A stretch of 42,951 bases of DNA from a virus: the IMG/VR virus record IMGVR_UViG_3300011432_000027, positions 1 through 42,951 of that record. The stretch is one strand, 5' to 3'. The position numbers were made by a program, and so were the translations under genes. This document shows positions 31,599 to 39,931 of this stretch, one piece after another. The notes beneath the pieces were generated by a model. The model worked only from the letters and a program-made list of their open reading frames with translations, was not told the DNA's origin and made no database searches. How positions within the stretch are numbered: position 1 is the stretch's first letter; each line of letters opens with the position of its first letter.

Positions 31599-32102
31599 CT
31601 AGTCCAGGAGGGAGGTGAGTCCCACCGTGAGATCACCGTTGGTGTAGGTTACGGATGAACGTGCGACGAGGAGCCCGAAGATCGACGTCGAGGACGTTCC
31701 ACACACGTAGTCGGCGCTCTGAAACACAACGGATGCAACGGAGTTCGCCGAACCCGGGAAGGCCGCCCAGTCGGTGGTGAGGATCGGCACCCATCCCACA
31801 TATGAGTCCATGTCGAAGTTCGCGTCGGCGACGTTAACCTGCTGCGAGTCGGTGCTCGTAACCGTAGGTGACGTCACACTCCACACGTGCAGCTCGAGCG
31901 CGGCCGTCTGCGCACTGCGGTCGAGGATGCGAAGCAGCGAGAGACGCCCACCCGCGCCGGCGAGTCGCGCGGCTCCCGTGAACGTCATGAGCCCACCGAC
32001 CTGGTCGCCGGTGACGTACGCGGCTGCGCCGATCGTGGGCGTGACGTCCGGAAGCACCGCCGAACGAATGCCCCGTACGAACCCTCCGATGCCCTCTCCC
32101 AC
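31599..32102 (-). CDS. Phage structural-type protein
   Basis: A 167-residue protein. AYVTGDQVGGLMTFTGAARL and a later RILDRSAQTAALELHVW stretch match a recurrent small virion or fibre-associated protein of soil phages that has no named function. GTG at 32102 follows a strong GGAGGTGA ribosome site. It belongs to a run of small beta-rich proteins between the endolysin and the lectin-domain protein. Confidence 0.7.
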   Translation of the reverse strand: MGEGIGGFVRGIRSAVLPDVTPTIGAAAYVTGDQVGGLMTFTGAARLAGAGGRLSLLRILDRSAQTAALELHVWSVTSPTVTSTDSQQVNVADANFDMDSYVGWVPILTTDWAAFPGSANSVASVVFQSADYVCGTSSTSIFGLLVARSSVTYTNGDLTVGLTSLLD

Positions 32103-32105
32103 TTC

Positions 32106-32657
32106 TTACTCACCTCCCAAGCGGTACCTGTTGAAACGCCAACCGTCGGTTACGATAATGCAACCCGCGTTGGCCGTGCCCATCGTGACGGTCGCTCGGA
32201 ACGTGACCGCACTGGCGAATGAGGTCGTAAACGGAGTGCTGTTGCCGCCTACACGTATCTCTCCAGCGGTTGAGAGCGCTTGCCACTCTGTCTCCGCGGC
32301 CTGAGCCTCGAGTGTTTGGTACAGTTCCCACCGAGACTGGGTTTCGGCGATGGTCTTGAGAAAGCCCGACCACCGCAAGACGTAGGGTCGGTTCGCCGAT
32401 GACGGAAGAGTGTCGGACGCCCCGCTGTCGGCGATCAGCGATCCACCGATGTAGAGGCGATAGCGAAGAGTGACTCCCGCTCCGCTGTTGTTCCAGTTTC
32501 GTCCGGGGATAAGGATCTCCCAGAAGTCACCGACTCGAATCACACCCGCCGGGAGAGTGTAGTTCATAATGTCGAACTCTGCCGTGCTGTTGCCTTGTTG
32601 GGCGTTGTCCGTGCTATAAGCGACGATGGTTCCCACGTTGATGGTACGCATCGGCAT
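32106..32657 (-). CDS. Phage structural-type beta-rich protein
   Basis: A 183-residue protein with beta-sandwich-like strands: DFWEILIPGRNWNNSGAGVTL, RYRLYIGGSLIADSG and AVTFRATVTMG. The ending TDGWRFNRYRLG is unusual. No named family; likely a virion decoration or fibre component from its place. ATG at 32657 shares one base with the stop of the upstream gene (TAATG). Confidence 0.68.
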   Translation of the reverse strand: MPMRTINVGTIVAYSTDNAQQGNSTAEFDIMNYTLPAGVIRVGDFWEILIPGRNWNNSGAGVTLRYRLYIGGSLIADSGASDTLPSSANRPYVLRWSGFLKTIAETQSRWELYQTLEAQAAETEWQALSTAGEIRVGGNSTPFTTSFASAVTFRATVTMGTANAGCIIVTDGWRFNRYRLGGE

Positions 32658-32977
32658 TAGCGCTCATCTCCGAACGCGTTAAAGCTGACCGTGCTCGAGT
32701 TCGCGCGCACCGTGATGACGTCGGACGCGTCACCCGTGATGCCGGCGATGAGGACACCCGCCCACAGGCCGTCGAGCGGAACGTCGAAGAGGACGTAGTG
32801 CTGCGCGGCGATGCCGGCGCCGTTCGGCCTGATCGCAACCCGCACGAGGGCCGAGGTGGATACCTGATTGCACACCCACAGCGATGAACACACGAAGCTC
32901 ATGTTCGCCGGGCACGTGTAGAGGTCGGTGTCGGTGTTGAGCGTCGGGTTTGCCTGCCCCAGGACCTTGTACGCCAT
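32657..32977 (-). CDS. Small beta-rich structural protein, paralogue of the next upstream gene
   Basis: A 106-residue protein with the pattern T-D-L-Y-T-C-P-A-N, SSLWVCNQ, VRVAIRPNG, YVLFDVPLDG, DVITVRANSSTVSFNAFGDE. This is a small trimer-fibre or decoration-like fold often met in phage structural regions. The upstream gene has the same ending (HYIWYDIPFDS, GATIRIKG, SFSVFGVEL), so the two look like a gene duplication. ATG at 32977 shares one base with the previous stop (TGATG). Confidence 0.72.
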   Translation of the reverse strand: MAYKVLGQANPTLNTDTDLYTCPANMSFVCSSLWVCNQVSTSALVRVAIRPNGAGIAAQHYVLFDVPLDGLWAGVLIAGITGDASDVITVRANSSTVSFNAFGDER

Positions 32978-33480
32978 CAGCTCGCCGCCGGGAGTTCGAC
33001 GCCGAACACCGAGAACGAGCAGTGACCCTTGATGCGAATCGTCGCGCCCGCGTCGAGCGGAAGGGTGACGGTGCGAACCTCCTCGCTGTCGAAGGGAATG
33101 TCGTACCAGATGTAGTGGCGAGGCTGGGTGAGGTTGTTCGAGTCGGGGTTGACGACCGACATGCGAAGGGAAAGCTCGGCGGTCGGGAAGAACCCAAGCA
33201 CGGCCGTCGTGATGACGACGGTCACGTACGCGCTGTAGCCGTCGGGCACGGTGTACGCGACGACCTCCGTCTGGGATCGTCCCTGATTCTGCCCGAGAAG
33301 GCGCGTGGCGACCGGCGCCGCCTGCTGGTTCGACCGCACGGTGCCGTACGCGAAGAGTTCCCAGTTCTCTCGGTTCCAGAACGGGTACATGTAGCGCGTG
33401 GACTGGGGTGGACGAAAGCGTCGCAGCCCGTGACGGCGCGCCGCCTGCACACTTCCGGTTCCCGCTCCGCTCTGCGCCAT
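32977..33480 (-). CDS. Beta-rich structural protein, paralogous partner
   Basis: A 167-residue protein. Residues 20-45 are basic and tyrosine-rich, then EVVAYTVPDGYSAYVTVVI and the HYIWYDIPFDS...SFSVFGVEL ending align by eye with the 106-residue neighbour. ATG at 33480 shares a base with the upstream stop (TGATG), and an in-frame start at 33510 would lie inside that gene. A virion decoration or fibre role is inferred from context. Confidence 0.7.
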   Translation of the reverse strand: MAQSGAGTGSVQAARRHGLRRFRPPQSTRYMYPFWNRENWELFAYGTVRSNQQAAPVATRLLGQNQGRSQTEVVAYTVPDGYSAYVTVVITTAVLGFFPTAELSLRMSVVNPDSNNLTQPRHYIWYDIPFDSEEVRTVTLPLDAGATIRIKGHCSFSVFGVELPAAS

Positions 33481-34301
33481 CAGCCGTACACCACCGTGAT
33501 GCGGCCCCACACCGTGACGGCGGTCGTGACCGAGGCGAGGATCATGAGCCCAAGTGACGCACCGTCGAACACGCGCTGCATGGGCGGGAAGTCATACATC
33601 AGGGAGACCTTGTTCTCGATGTTCGCGATCAGGCCCAGTGAGCAGAGCTTCTTCTGCAGCACAACGGTCGCGACACCCGCCGACGCGGCCGTTGCCACGT
33701 TGATGGTGGAGATGGCCTGCACACCCTTCTCGCCCGCGACCTCGGGGAGCTGAAGTGCGGTGTGCGCGTCCGTCGCCGCTGCCGGAAACGTCAGTGAACC
33801 ACCGGCGAGGCCCGATGAACCGTCACCCGAGGTGTACGAGTTCATCGAGAGGATCGGTGCGGTCGTCGTCGTGGCCGTGGTGACCTCGAGCCAAGCCTCC
33901 ACATCGGCGGAGGGACCGTTGCCCGCGTAGCGCGGAAGAGCCACGGAGGACACGGTCTTGTTGCCCGTGCTGCTGAGGGCGATACCCGACACACCGACGA
34001 GGCGGTCGTACAGCAGCAGCGTGCAGTTCTGGGTTGCACGTGCCTCGAAGAGGATCGCGAACTTGAAGTCAGATGACTGGTCGGTGAAGAACATCGACCC
34101 GACGGCGTCGTCGTACGCGGTGCCCGGTGTAGTGGCTGGGTCCGCGCCCGCACCGGGGCGACCCGTCGCCTTCCACAGCGTCTGATGCTGACCCGCGGCC
34201 TCGGCGGCCGCGGGCGCGATCTTCATGAACTGGTACTCGTAGACCTTGCCGAACTGGGTCGTTTCGGCGATGACGTCGTCGTACCCGGTGAAGCCTGGCA
34301 T
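33480..34301 (-). CDS. Structural-type protein
   Basis: A 273-residue protein, mostly beta-rich, with alternating small residues. RATQNCTLLLYDRLVGVSGI, VEAWLEVTTATTTTAPILSM and a C-terminal VTTAVTVWGRITVVYG fit a capsid-decoration or tail-associated protein, but no family is recognised. I take the ATG at 34301, after GGAGG; the GTG just before it would sit too close to that site. The ribosome site lies within a possible hairpin. Confidence 0.7.
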   Translation of the reverse strand: MPGFTGYDDVIAETTQFGKVYEYQFMKIAPAAAEAAGQHQTLWKATGRPGAGADPATTPGTAYDDAVGSMFFTDQSSDFKFAILFEARATQNCTLLLYDRLVGVSGIALSSTGNKTVSSVALPRYAGNGPSADVEAWLEVTTATTTTAPILSMNSYTSGDGSSGLAGGSLTFPAAATDAHTALQLPEVAGEKGVQAISTINVATAASAGVATVVLQKKLCSLGLIANIENKVSLMYDFPPMQRVFDGASLGLMILASVTTAVTVWGRITVVYG

Positions 34302-34328
34302 CACCCCTCCTTAGGAGCGTAGGGGGTG
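34302..34328 (-). promoter_or_regulatory. Possible hairpin over a ribosome site
   Basis: The plus-strand arms cacccc (34302-34307) and ggggtg (34323-34328) are complementary, with an inner tcc-tta-gga stem (34308-34316) and six unpaired bases. In the RNA the AGGAGGGG ribosome site of the 273-residue protein gene would be partly paired. Stability is not computed, so this is tentative. Confidence 0.3.
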
Positions 34329-34332
34329 AGGC

Positions 34333-34803
34333 TTACTCCTCCCACTCGAACGACAGCACGTACAGGTGCGAGGCGGGAAGAGCGTTGCCGACGTTCTGCA
34401 CCGCGATGCCGTTCGCCGTGCCCTGGTCACAGATGAGCTCTTCCTGGAACTCCCACGGAACGTCCATCGCCGACTGCGTGTTGATGGTGGGCTTCGCGAG
34501 GAAGTTCGCCGACACCGTCGGGTTGCCCGACCACGTGAAGTCGAGGCCCGTGATGACGGATGCACCGGAGCGCGGATCCATCGGGATACCGGCGGAGTTG
34601 CCGGTCTGGGTGCCACGCGCCGTGGCGCGGGCGATGCCCACCGTCACCTGCTGTGACGTTGGGACGGATGCACCGGCGCGAACGCCGATGATGATGCGAC
34701 GCAGCTTGTAGTTGGCCGACGCGCCCGCGACGAGGTTGCCGAACGTCGTGGGCGCAGCGGCGAGGGCGGCCGCAGATTCGGTCGTCACCTTGAAGCGGGC
34801 CAT
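34333..34803 (-). CDS. Structural-type protein
   Basis: A 156-residue protein with YKLRRIIIGVRAG, TVGIARATARGTQTG, then GLDFTWSGNPTVSANFLAK and a final HLYVLSFEWEE. This layout recurs in small phage virion proteins, and no function is known. ATG at 34803 is preceded by AAGGAG. It lies in the structural run after the 75-residue gene. Confidence 0.7.
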   Translation of the reverse strand: MARFKVTTESAAALAAAPTTFGNLVAGASANYKLRRIIIGVRAGASVPTSQQVTVGIARATARGTQTGNSAGIPMDPRSGASVITGLDFTWSGNPTVSANFLAKPTINTQSAMDVPWEFQEELICDQGTANGIAVQNVGNALPASHLYVLSFEWEE

Positions 34804-34806
34804 TGC

Positions 34807-35034
34807 TTACTCCTTCTCGCTTGGGTTGGGCCAGACCTGCGCCCGGATGGTTACCTCGAGGACCTGCTCGTCCGCGTAGACGAAGATGCTTGCCCGTCCT
34901 CGATCCATACCCGCGGCCCCGTTCACGTAGCCTTCGAGGATCGCGAGCACATTCTCATCGGCGACTCCCGCTCCGGTCGCGGCGGACCGCGCATCCTCGA
35001 GGGTCGCGAACTCGAACTCCTTGATGTCTGCCAC
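34807..35034 (-). CDS. Small hypothetical protein
   Basis: A 75-residue acidic protein with helical N-terminal half (EDARSAATGAGVADENVLAILEGY) and a short strand pair at the end (ASIFVYADEQVLEVTIRAQVW). GTG at 35034 follows AGGAG. Three bases separate it from the next structural gene. No family is recognised. Confidence 0.7.
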   Translation of the reverse strand: MADIKEFEFATLEDARSAATGAGVADENVLAILEGYVNGAAGMDRGRASIFVYADEQVLEVTIRAQVWPNPSEKE

Positions 35035-35045
35035 AGGTCGTTCTC

Positions 35046-35492
35046 CTACGTGGCTCGAATGACGTCGTTGGGTGTGTTCACCGTGAAGTCACCACCGTTG
35101 GTGACCTGCGGGAAGTTGCTGTCGTGGAAGCTGATCAGGTTGCGGGTCGCATCCGTACCGCCACCCTCCTCGTAGAACACGACGGCCCGCGCGGTCCAGC
35201 CGCTGGCGCCGTTCCACGTGATGGAGTCGCTGTCGAGGTTGGCGCGGTTGTTCACATCATCCTGCGTGACGGTTCGTGATGTGACGAGCTTGCGGGCGTA
35301 GCCCGTGCCGCTGGCCTCGAGGATACCGGTCAGCGCTAGCAGTGCGGCGACCGTGAGAAGGTCGGGATCGAACATCTGCGACGGGGTGGTCGCGTTCGTA
35401 CCGATCACCAGTGCACGGATGTCGGTGGTATCCCAGTCGAGAAGACCCGACGTGAAGCGCACCTTCGCGACGTTGTAGACCGTCTCACTCAT
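35046..35492 (-). CDS. Structural-type protein
   Basis: A 148-residue protein. KVRFTSGLLDWDTTDIRALV, a GYARKLVTSRTVTQDDVNNR stretch and a SITWNGASGWTARAVVFYEEG stretch are typical of a phage protein family found near virion genes but not assigned a role. Overlaps the previous small gene by 8 bases. Probably virion-associated. Confidence 0.7.
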   Translation of the reverse strand: MSETVYNVAKVRFTSGLLDWDTTDIRALVIGTNATTPSQMFDPDLLTVAALLALTGILEASGTGYARKLVTSRTVTQDDVNNRANLDSDSITWNGASGWTARAVVFYEEGGGTDATRNLISFHDSNFPQVTNGGDFTVNTPNDVIRAT

Positions 35493-35682
35493 CGGTGATC
35501 ACGTCCCCTCGACTTGGGACAACATCGGTGAGTGCACCCGTCTCGACGTCGAGGACCGTGAACACGATGTCCGTCTCGTCGGCACGAAAGCTGATCGCAT
35601 CCACGACGCCTTGCCCTTCGATGGGTTCATCTCCATCGACCAGGACAAGCTTGTAGGTGACGTTGCCTCCGAGGTCGGGCAC
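35485..35682 (-). CDS. Small hypothetical protein
   Basis: A 65-residue acidic, probably beta-rich protein (VTYKLVLVDGDEPIEGQGV, DIVFTVLDVETGAL). GTG at 35682 lies six bases after TACAGT (35689-35694), a -10-like hexamer, and eleven bases after AAGG, so either a leaderless or an ordinary start is possible. It follows the endolysin gene after a 47-base gap, the first break in the structural run. Confidence 0.65.
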   Translation of the reverse strand: MPDLGGNVTYKLVLVDGDEPIEGQGVVDAISFRADETDIVFTVLDVETGALTDVVPSRGDVITDE

Positions 35683-35729
35683 GGGCTAACTGTACCTTCA
35701 CTTGGTGTCGAGGGGCGAGTCGCTTCCAC
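35683..35729 (-). promoter_or_regulatory. Gap after the endolysin with a -10-like hexamer
   Basis: This 47-base gap holds AAGGTACAGT on the minus strand (TACAGT at 35689-35694). It may promote the following small genes; no clear -35 box is present. Confidence 0.3.
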
Positions 35730-36431
35730 CTACACCTGCGGCTTGGGAATGCCGAGGTGGGCGAGGACGGCGTCCATGCTTGCCTCGAGTTGAAGAACGC
35801 GACCGGCGACGAGGTCGTCGTGATCGTCACCGTAGAGCCCGATGTAGTTCGCGTCGATCTTGGCGCGAATGTCCTTTGCACCCTGCGGTCCGATGCCGAA
35901 GTAGTCGTCGAGCGTCTTCAGCACCTTGTCCAGCTTCGCTTCCTGTGTAGGGGTCATGTCCTGGGCTCCTGGTCTGAAGGCGGCCTCGATCTGCGCCGAG
36001 GTGAGCGTACGTGATGACGAACGGTTGAGCTCGATGTGAATGTGATTCTGATGCAGCTTTCCCAGCGAGACGGACACACCGCGCCAGCCGGTGTCGCATC
36101 GCCACTCATCACTCTTGTAGAGAACGCGTTGCACACCGAGTGCCACGTGATTCTGCACGATGAGTTGACGCCACATACGAATGATGGTGTCCGCCGGTGA
36201 GCCGGGTGGAATAGGCGCCGGGTTCGGTGCACCCGATGGGAGCGCGGCATTGATGTCCATCGCGCGTCCCTCCGCGTGCACCGACCAACCCATCACCTGC
36301 AGGCGGGGCGGTCGGCAGGCGTAGATGCCGTTACCCGCGAGGTTGGGTGATCGCTTGAGGATGTAGTCGTACAACGCTCTTGCACCCCGCATCTCACGGG
36401 TGCAGGAGGTTGCCTTCTCGTAGCAACTCAC
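35730..36431 (-). CDS. lysA: Endolysin, M15-like (ARB_07466-type) peptidase
   Basis: A 233-residue cell-wall hydrolase. MGWSVHAEGRAMDIN (His52, Asp59) and LHQNHIHIELN (His127-His132) give the zinc ligands of the M15-like peptidase fold that cuts peptidoglycan stem peptides or cross-links. The last 85 residues are helical (DKVLKTLDDYFG, DDLVAGRVLQLEASMDAVL), with no known wall-binding domain. GTG at 36431 overlaps the stop of the holin-like gene (GTGA), a usual lysis-cassette layout. Both genes lie inside the structural block, not after it. Confidence 0.85.
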   Translation of the reverse strand: MSCYEKATSCTREMRGARALYDYILKRSPNLAGNGIYACRPPRLQVMGWSVHAEGRAMDINAALPSGAPNPAPIPPGSPADTIIRMWRQLIVQNHVALGVQRVLYKSDEWRCDTGWRGVSVSLGKLHQNHIHIELNRSSSRTLTSAQIEAAFRPGAQDMTPTQEAKLDKVLKTLDDYFGIGPQGAKDIRAKIDANYIGLYGDDHDDLVAGRVLQLEASMDAVLAHLGIPKPQV

Positions 36432-36769
36432 TTGATGAGCGGCGGCTTGCTGGCGTCGTCGTTGTTATCGCGGGCCTGCTTGAAGTCCACGATGACGGAT
36501 GCAACCGAACCGAGCACGAGGCCGAGCAGCAGCTTGGTGGGCGCGTCCATGTTCTCCAGATTGATCTCAGCGACGGTGACCGTGTCACCGAACTGAGACT
36601 CTCCGTAGAGGAACACGGCGGCGATCATCCCAACCCACGACACCAGCTGCGTGACGATGGCCGACTTCTGCGTGCTGAAGTTCGACAACTGCCGTAGGAA
36701 GTCGACGAACTTGATGCCAAGGGTGGATAGACCCACCAGTCCTGCGATGAGGACGAGGGGTTCTGTCAT
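36428..36769 (-). CDS. Holin-like membrane protein
   Basis: A 113-residue protein with hydrophobic stretches at about 3-24, 40-57 and 78-94, so two or three membrane passes. It ends with a charged tail (DFKQARDNNDDASKPPLIK), a normal holin feature. It lies immediately before the endolysin with a GTGA overlap, which is the main reason for the call. The ATG at 36769 follows AGGAG. Confidence 0.72.
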   Translation of the reverse strand: MTEPLVLIAGLVGLSTLGIKFVDFLRQLSNFSTQKSAIVTQLVSWVGMIAAVFLYGESQFGDTVTVAEINLENMDAPTKLLLGLVLGSVASVIVDFKQARDNNDDASKPPLIK

Positions 36770-36778
36770 GTAAGGCTC

Positions 36779-37324
36779 CTATGCTGTAATCGGACCAAGA
36801 TTGGTCGCTTGGATGAGACTGCGAATCGTGTTGGCAGCAGCGGATAATGTGCACGACGCAACCGGGTTGCGGTAGAGACCGCGGAACGTCACCTGATCCG
36901 CCGCAACGTCGGCGGGTTGCACAAGGTAACGACGCCCGATGTGAGCGCCGTACAACGCTTGACCCGAACCCTGCACCTGGAACGACTCGACGCAGCCCAA
37001 GTCTGCGTCACCCGTGCTACCGCTGATACGGTTCACGACCGTAGCACTCACCACGGTGCCGATGTCGAGACACACCTGCGCGTTTGCGGCGAACGCGTTC
37101 GGGTAGGTGGCAAGCATCAGGTCAACGACGTCACCGGCCTCGGCGTCGACCGCAACCTCATAGCCGGTCATCGTCGCCCAGGTTGCACTGTTCGCGGCAA
37201 CGTCGGCAGTGACGACGGTCTGCGCGTGGTCCTTGACGCCGACACCACCCGATGGGGTGACGCCTCCACACCCAGTGTCACACGAACTTGTCGGCGCCCC
37301 GGGCGAGTAGTTGGTTCGGCTCAT
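36779..37324 (-). CDS. Structural-type protein
   Basis: A 181-residue protein, beta-rich, with a GCGGVTPSGGVGVKDH start and several cysteines (positions about 15, 19, 84, 110 and 157). A YGAHIGRRYLVQPADVAADQ stretch follows. No family; the place between capsid and holin suggests a virion part. ATG at 37324 follows AAGGA. Confidence 0.65.
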   Translation of the reverse strand: MSRTNYSPGAPTSSCDTGCGGVTPSGGVGVKDHAQTVVTADVAANSATWATMTGYEVAVDAEAGDVVDLMLATYPNAFAANAQVCLDIGTVVSATVVNRISGSTGDADLGCVESFQVQGSGQALYGAHIGRRYLVQPADVAADQVTFRGLYRNPVASCTLSAAANTIRSLIQATNLGPITA

Positions 37325-37332
37325 AAGAGTCC

Positions 37333-38226
37333 TTAGTAGAGCGACCGGTCGATCTGGATGCCGACGTGCATGTACTGCTCCCAGGCGACGACGACCTCAC
37401 GCTCGGCGTACACCACTGTGTGGTTGCGCAGTGCGTCCGTGACGGCCGACCACGCACCTTCATCCTCGGGATCATCGGGAATGTTCGGGATGGTCAACAC
37501 CGGACCCAACCGGATCTGCGGCACGGGGGTCGCATACGCCCACACGACGTCGGGTGTAGCGGGTTGCCCACCCGGACCTTGACCCGTGTAGCCGCGCCCG
37601 GGCACGATGAGGTTGCCCATGGGGCTGACGAATCGTTGTCCGCCGCGTAGGCCCGGTTCCTTCGTGACGGAGCAGGTCTCCATCCACGGGACGATCTCGA
37701 ACGGGCGAACGTGGAAGACGGCCTGCTGCCCGACGGAGACGTCGGCGACGATGTCCTCGAGCGCGGCGAGTGCGCTGCGCGGTGAGAGTGGACCGCCCGC
37801 CGGGGTCGCGTCCACGAAGTTCGGGTTGCCGCCCGAGAGGGCGATAGCCTGCGTGCAGATGCCGAGGCTGTTTGTGTAGATCTCGTGCTCGATCAGCTTC
37901 GCCTGCGCGGCCTCGAGCTTGCGGGTCACGCGACCCATCCAGTCGCGGGCCTCGAAGGCGAAGGTGCTGCTGCGATCCGCGGCCCAGACGATGAACGAGC
38001 AGAAGCACTCGGTGCCGCACTCGTAGGAGGTGTCCTTCGTTACCTCACCGTCGGTGCAGACGCCCTCCATGACGCCCGTGTTCTCGTTGCCCGAACCCTC
38101 GGGCAGCCAGCAGAAGCCGTTGGCCCAGTGAAGGTCGGGATCGAAGGTCTCGGGAACCGTGGTGAGCAGGCTGACGCTGGGCGGCAGCATGGGAGGTGCG
38201 TTGCGGGCCTCCACAGGGTTGGGCAT
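37333..38226 (-). CDS. Capsid-associated structural protein
   Basis: A 297-residue protein directly after the capsid gene. Residues 65-80 are Cys-rich (YECGTECFCSF). Then come FEARDWMGRVTRKLEAAQAK (helix), ALAALEDIVADVSVG and HVRPFEIVPWMETC. Its C-terminal half has VVYAEREVVVAWEQYMHVG. This may be a second capsid-type or vertex protein as in some actinophages that have pentamer and hexamer subunits, but that is a guess. ATG at 38226 is preceded by AGGA. Confidence 0.65.
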   Translation of the reverse strand: MPNPVEARNAPPMLPPSVSLLTTVPETFDPDLHWANGFCWLPEGSGNENTGVMEGVCTDGEVTKDTSYECGTECFCSFIVWAADRSSTFAFEARDWMGRVTRKLEAAQAKLIEHEIYTNSLGICTQAIALSGGNPNFVDATPAGGPLSPRSALAALEDIVADVSVGQQAVFHVRPFEIVPWMETCSVTKEPGLRGGQRFVSPMGNLIVPGRGYTGQGPGGQPATPDVVWAYATPVPQIRLGPVLTIPNIPDDPEDEGAWSAVTDALRNHTVVYAEREVVVAWEQYMHVGIQIDRSLY

Positions 38227-38252
38227 GACACCATCCTCGCTCGTGGGTGGGA

Positions 38253-38274
38253 GGGAGGGGCCGTAGCCCCTCCC
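38253..38274 (-). terminator. cUACGg tetraloop hairpin after the capsid gene
   Basis: The plus-strand arms gggaggggc (38253-38261) and gcccctccc (38266-38274) are a perfect 9-bp inverted repeat. In the minus-strand RNA the loop is UACG closed by C-G, an exceptionally stable tetraloop of the UNCG type. No run of U follows, so it may reduce read-through, protect the capsid mRNA 3' end or simply terminate weakly. It lies in the 64-base gap between the capsid stop and the next gene. Confidence 0.6.
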
Positions 38275-38290
38275 CTAGGACCACCTTGAA

Positions 38291-39931
38291 CTAGCAGGTG
38301 ATGACCGTCGCGCCGGTCGGGCCCGCACCGGACGGGCAGACCGTGGAGGTCACCTGGTAGGACTCGATCCCGACGAACGCCAGGTTCTCGAACGTCTCGG
38401 CGAAGACCGAGTAGTCGTTCGTCTGGTTGAGCGTCGAGTCCCGCACGAGGCCGAGGTCCAGCGTTCCACCGTCGAGGAAGAGGAACGAACCCTCCGGGTA
38501 GAGGTACCAGACCACCGTGGTTGGGAAGCCGAGCATCGCGCCCGCGCTCTGCGCACCGAACTGCATACCCGCACCCGTCGGGGTGTCGAGGTAGAAGGTC
38601 GGCGTCACACCGCGTGAACGGAACCAGCTCGTGATCATCTCATCGGTGATATAGCCCGCCTCGGGGAAGCCCGGGAACTGCTGACGAGCGATGTCCGCCC
38701 GCATCAGTTCCTTCGTCCACGACGGACCCGCCCACCGGAACTGGCGGCTCTCGGTGATGCGGTGCCGGCTCTTGAAGCTGGCGAGCGCCTGGTCGATCTG
38801 CGGCAGCAGGGTGCGGGACGCACCGTACGTCGCCGCCGCCGTGATGGCCGTGGACGACGCGGCCAGCCGGTCCAGGAGCGCGGTCTCCGCGACCCGGGCG
38901 TGCTGCGCAAGCGACAGGGCCAGCCAGGTCTCGACCTGCTCGGGGAACGTACGCGCCCCGAAGTTGCCGAAGATCAGATGGCGGTAGATCGCCTGGATGG
39001 TGACGGTCTGCTGCACGCCACACGTGACGCGGAGCGGAGCCTTCAGCGCCGTTGGCGGGTAGCCCGACGCATCCTGGGCGGCGGTGCGAATGCCGATGGC
39101 GTTCGCCAGGTCCGTGAGCCGCGGAGGTGTGATGAACGTGATCGCACCGCGATCCGCACCGAACACTGGGAACATGTCCCGCACGGGACGATCAGCCCCG
39201 GACAGGTTCTGCAGCCCGTAGTACGGCTCGGCCGGGGCGCAGATGCCACCGGACGCGACCAGCGCCTGGGGATCCGCACCCTGCTCGAGTGCGGCGACCA
39301 GTGCGTCGACCTTCTCCTGGTTACCGGACGCCTCACCCTTCTTGAGCCAGCGCTCCTCGGGGAAGTCGGCCTTCACGGAGGCAACGATGACGCGGTCACC
39401 GTCGCCGGCCCGATCCACGCCACGGAAGTTGCCGCGCCGTGCGATGAACGCCTCGGCGACCGCGGTCATGTTCGGAAGCTCGGCACCCGCCGGCGTGGCC
39501 GGGATGTCCGCGCCCGCCGTGATGACGTAGGGCTGGGCCGTCTTGGGAGTGGGCTCGGAACCCTCGGGAGCGTCGAGTCCGTTCGGACTCAGGCTCGCCG
39601 TGACCTCCTCGGGTGCGGGTTCCTCGGCCTCAGCCTCAGTGGCCTCAGCCTCGGGGGTCTCCTCGGCCGCGAGGGTCGTGCCCTTGACCTTGTCCTCGCT
39701 GGCGGCGACCTCGGAGTCGATCTCCTCGATCTGGGCCTTCAGCTCGGCACGGCGGGCGATCTCGTCGCGGACCTCGGTGAGCTCGGTGCGGAGTGCACCC
39801 AGCTCTTGGACGGACTCACTGGTGAGTTCGAGTTGGCGCTTCTCGTTGTAGCGAGTGGCCAGGTCGACCTCGAGGGTCGAGAGCTCTTCATCTGAGAACT
39901 CTGTGATGGGCTTGGGCACGGGCGTAGGCAT
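38291..39931 (-). CDS. Major capsid protein, HK97 fold with N-terminal scaffold
   Basis: A 546-residue protein. Residues 5-75 form a coiled coil (ELSTLEVDLATRYNEKRQLE and a LRTELTEVRDEIARRAELKA repeat). A Glu/Ala-rich linker of about 80-120 follows. The HK97-like shell domain runs from about 150 to the C-terminus, with RPVRDMFPVFGADRGAITF and a LEQGADPQAL helix region. The N-terminal part would act as an internal scaffold and be removed by the upstream protease. ATG at 39931 follows AAAGGAG; ATG at 39949 is without such a site. A promoter-like element lies upstream and a stable hairpin downstream. Confidence 0.88.
   Translation of the reverse strand: MPTPVPKPITEFSDEELSTLEVDLATRYNEKRQLELTSESVQELGALRTELTEVRDEIARRAELKAQIEEIDSEVAASEDKVKGTTLAAEETPEAEATEAEAEEPAPEEVTASLSPNGLDAPEGSEPTPKTAQPYVITAGADIPATPAGAELPNMTAVAEAFIARRGNFRGVDRAGDGDRVIVASVKADFPEERWLKKGEASGNQEKVDALVAALEQGADPQALVASGGICAPAEPYYGLQNLSGADRPVRDMFPVFGADRGAITFITPPRLTDLANAIGIRTAAQDASGYPPTALKAPLRVTCGVQQTVTIQAIYRHLIFGNFGARTFPEQVETWLALSLAQHARVAETALLDRLAASSTAITAAATYGASRTLLPQIDQALASFKSRHRITESRQFRWAGPSWTKELMRADIARQQFPGFPEAGYITDEMITSWFRSRGVTPTFYLDTPTGAGMQFGAQSAGAMLGFPTTVVWYLYPEGSFLFLDGGTLDLGLVRDSTLNQTNDYSVFAETFENLAFVGIESYQVTSTVCPSGAGPTGATVITC

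Noticed and set aside
38762-39895. A 377-codon open frame on the plus strand, antisense to the capsid gene
   Set aside because: It is the third-position mirror of the GC-rich capsid gene, is rich in Arg, Gly and Leu without domain sense, and has no convincing ribosome site or operon context.
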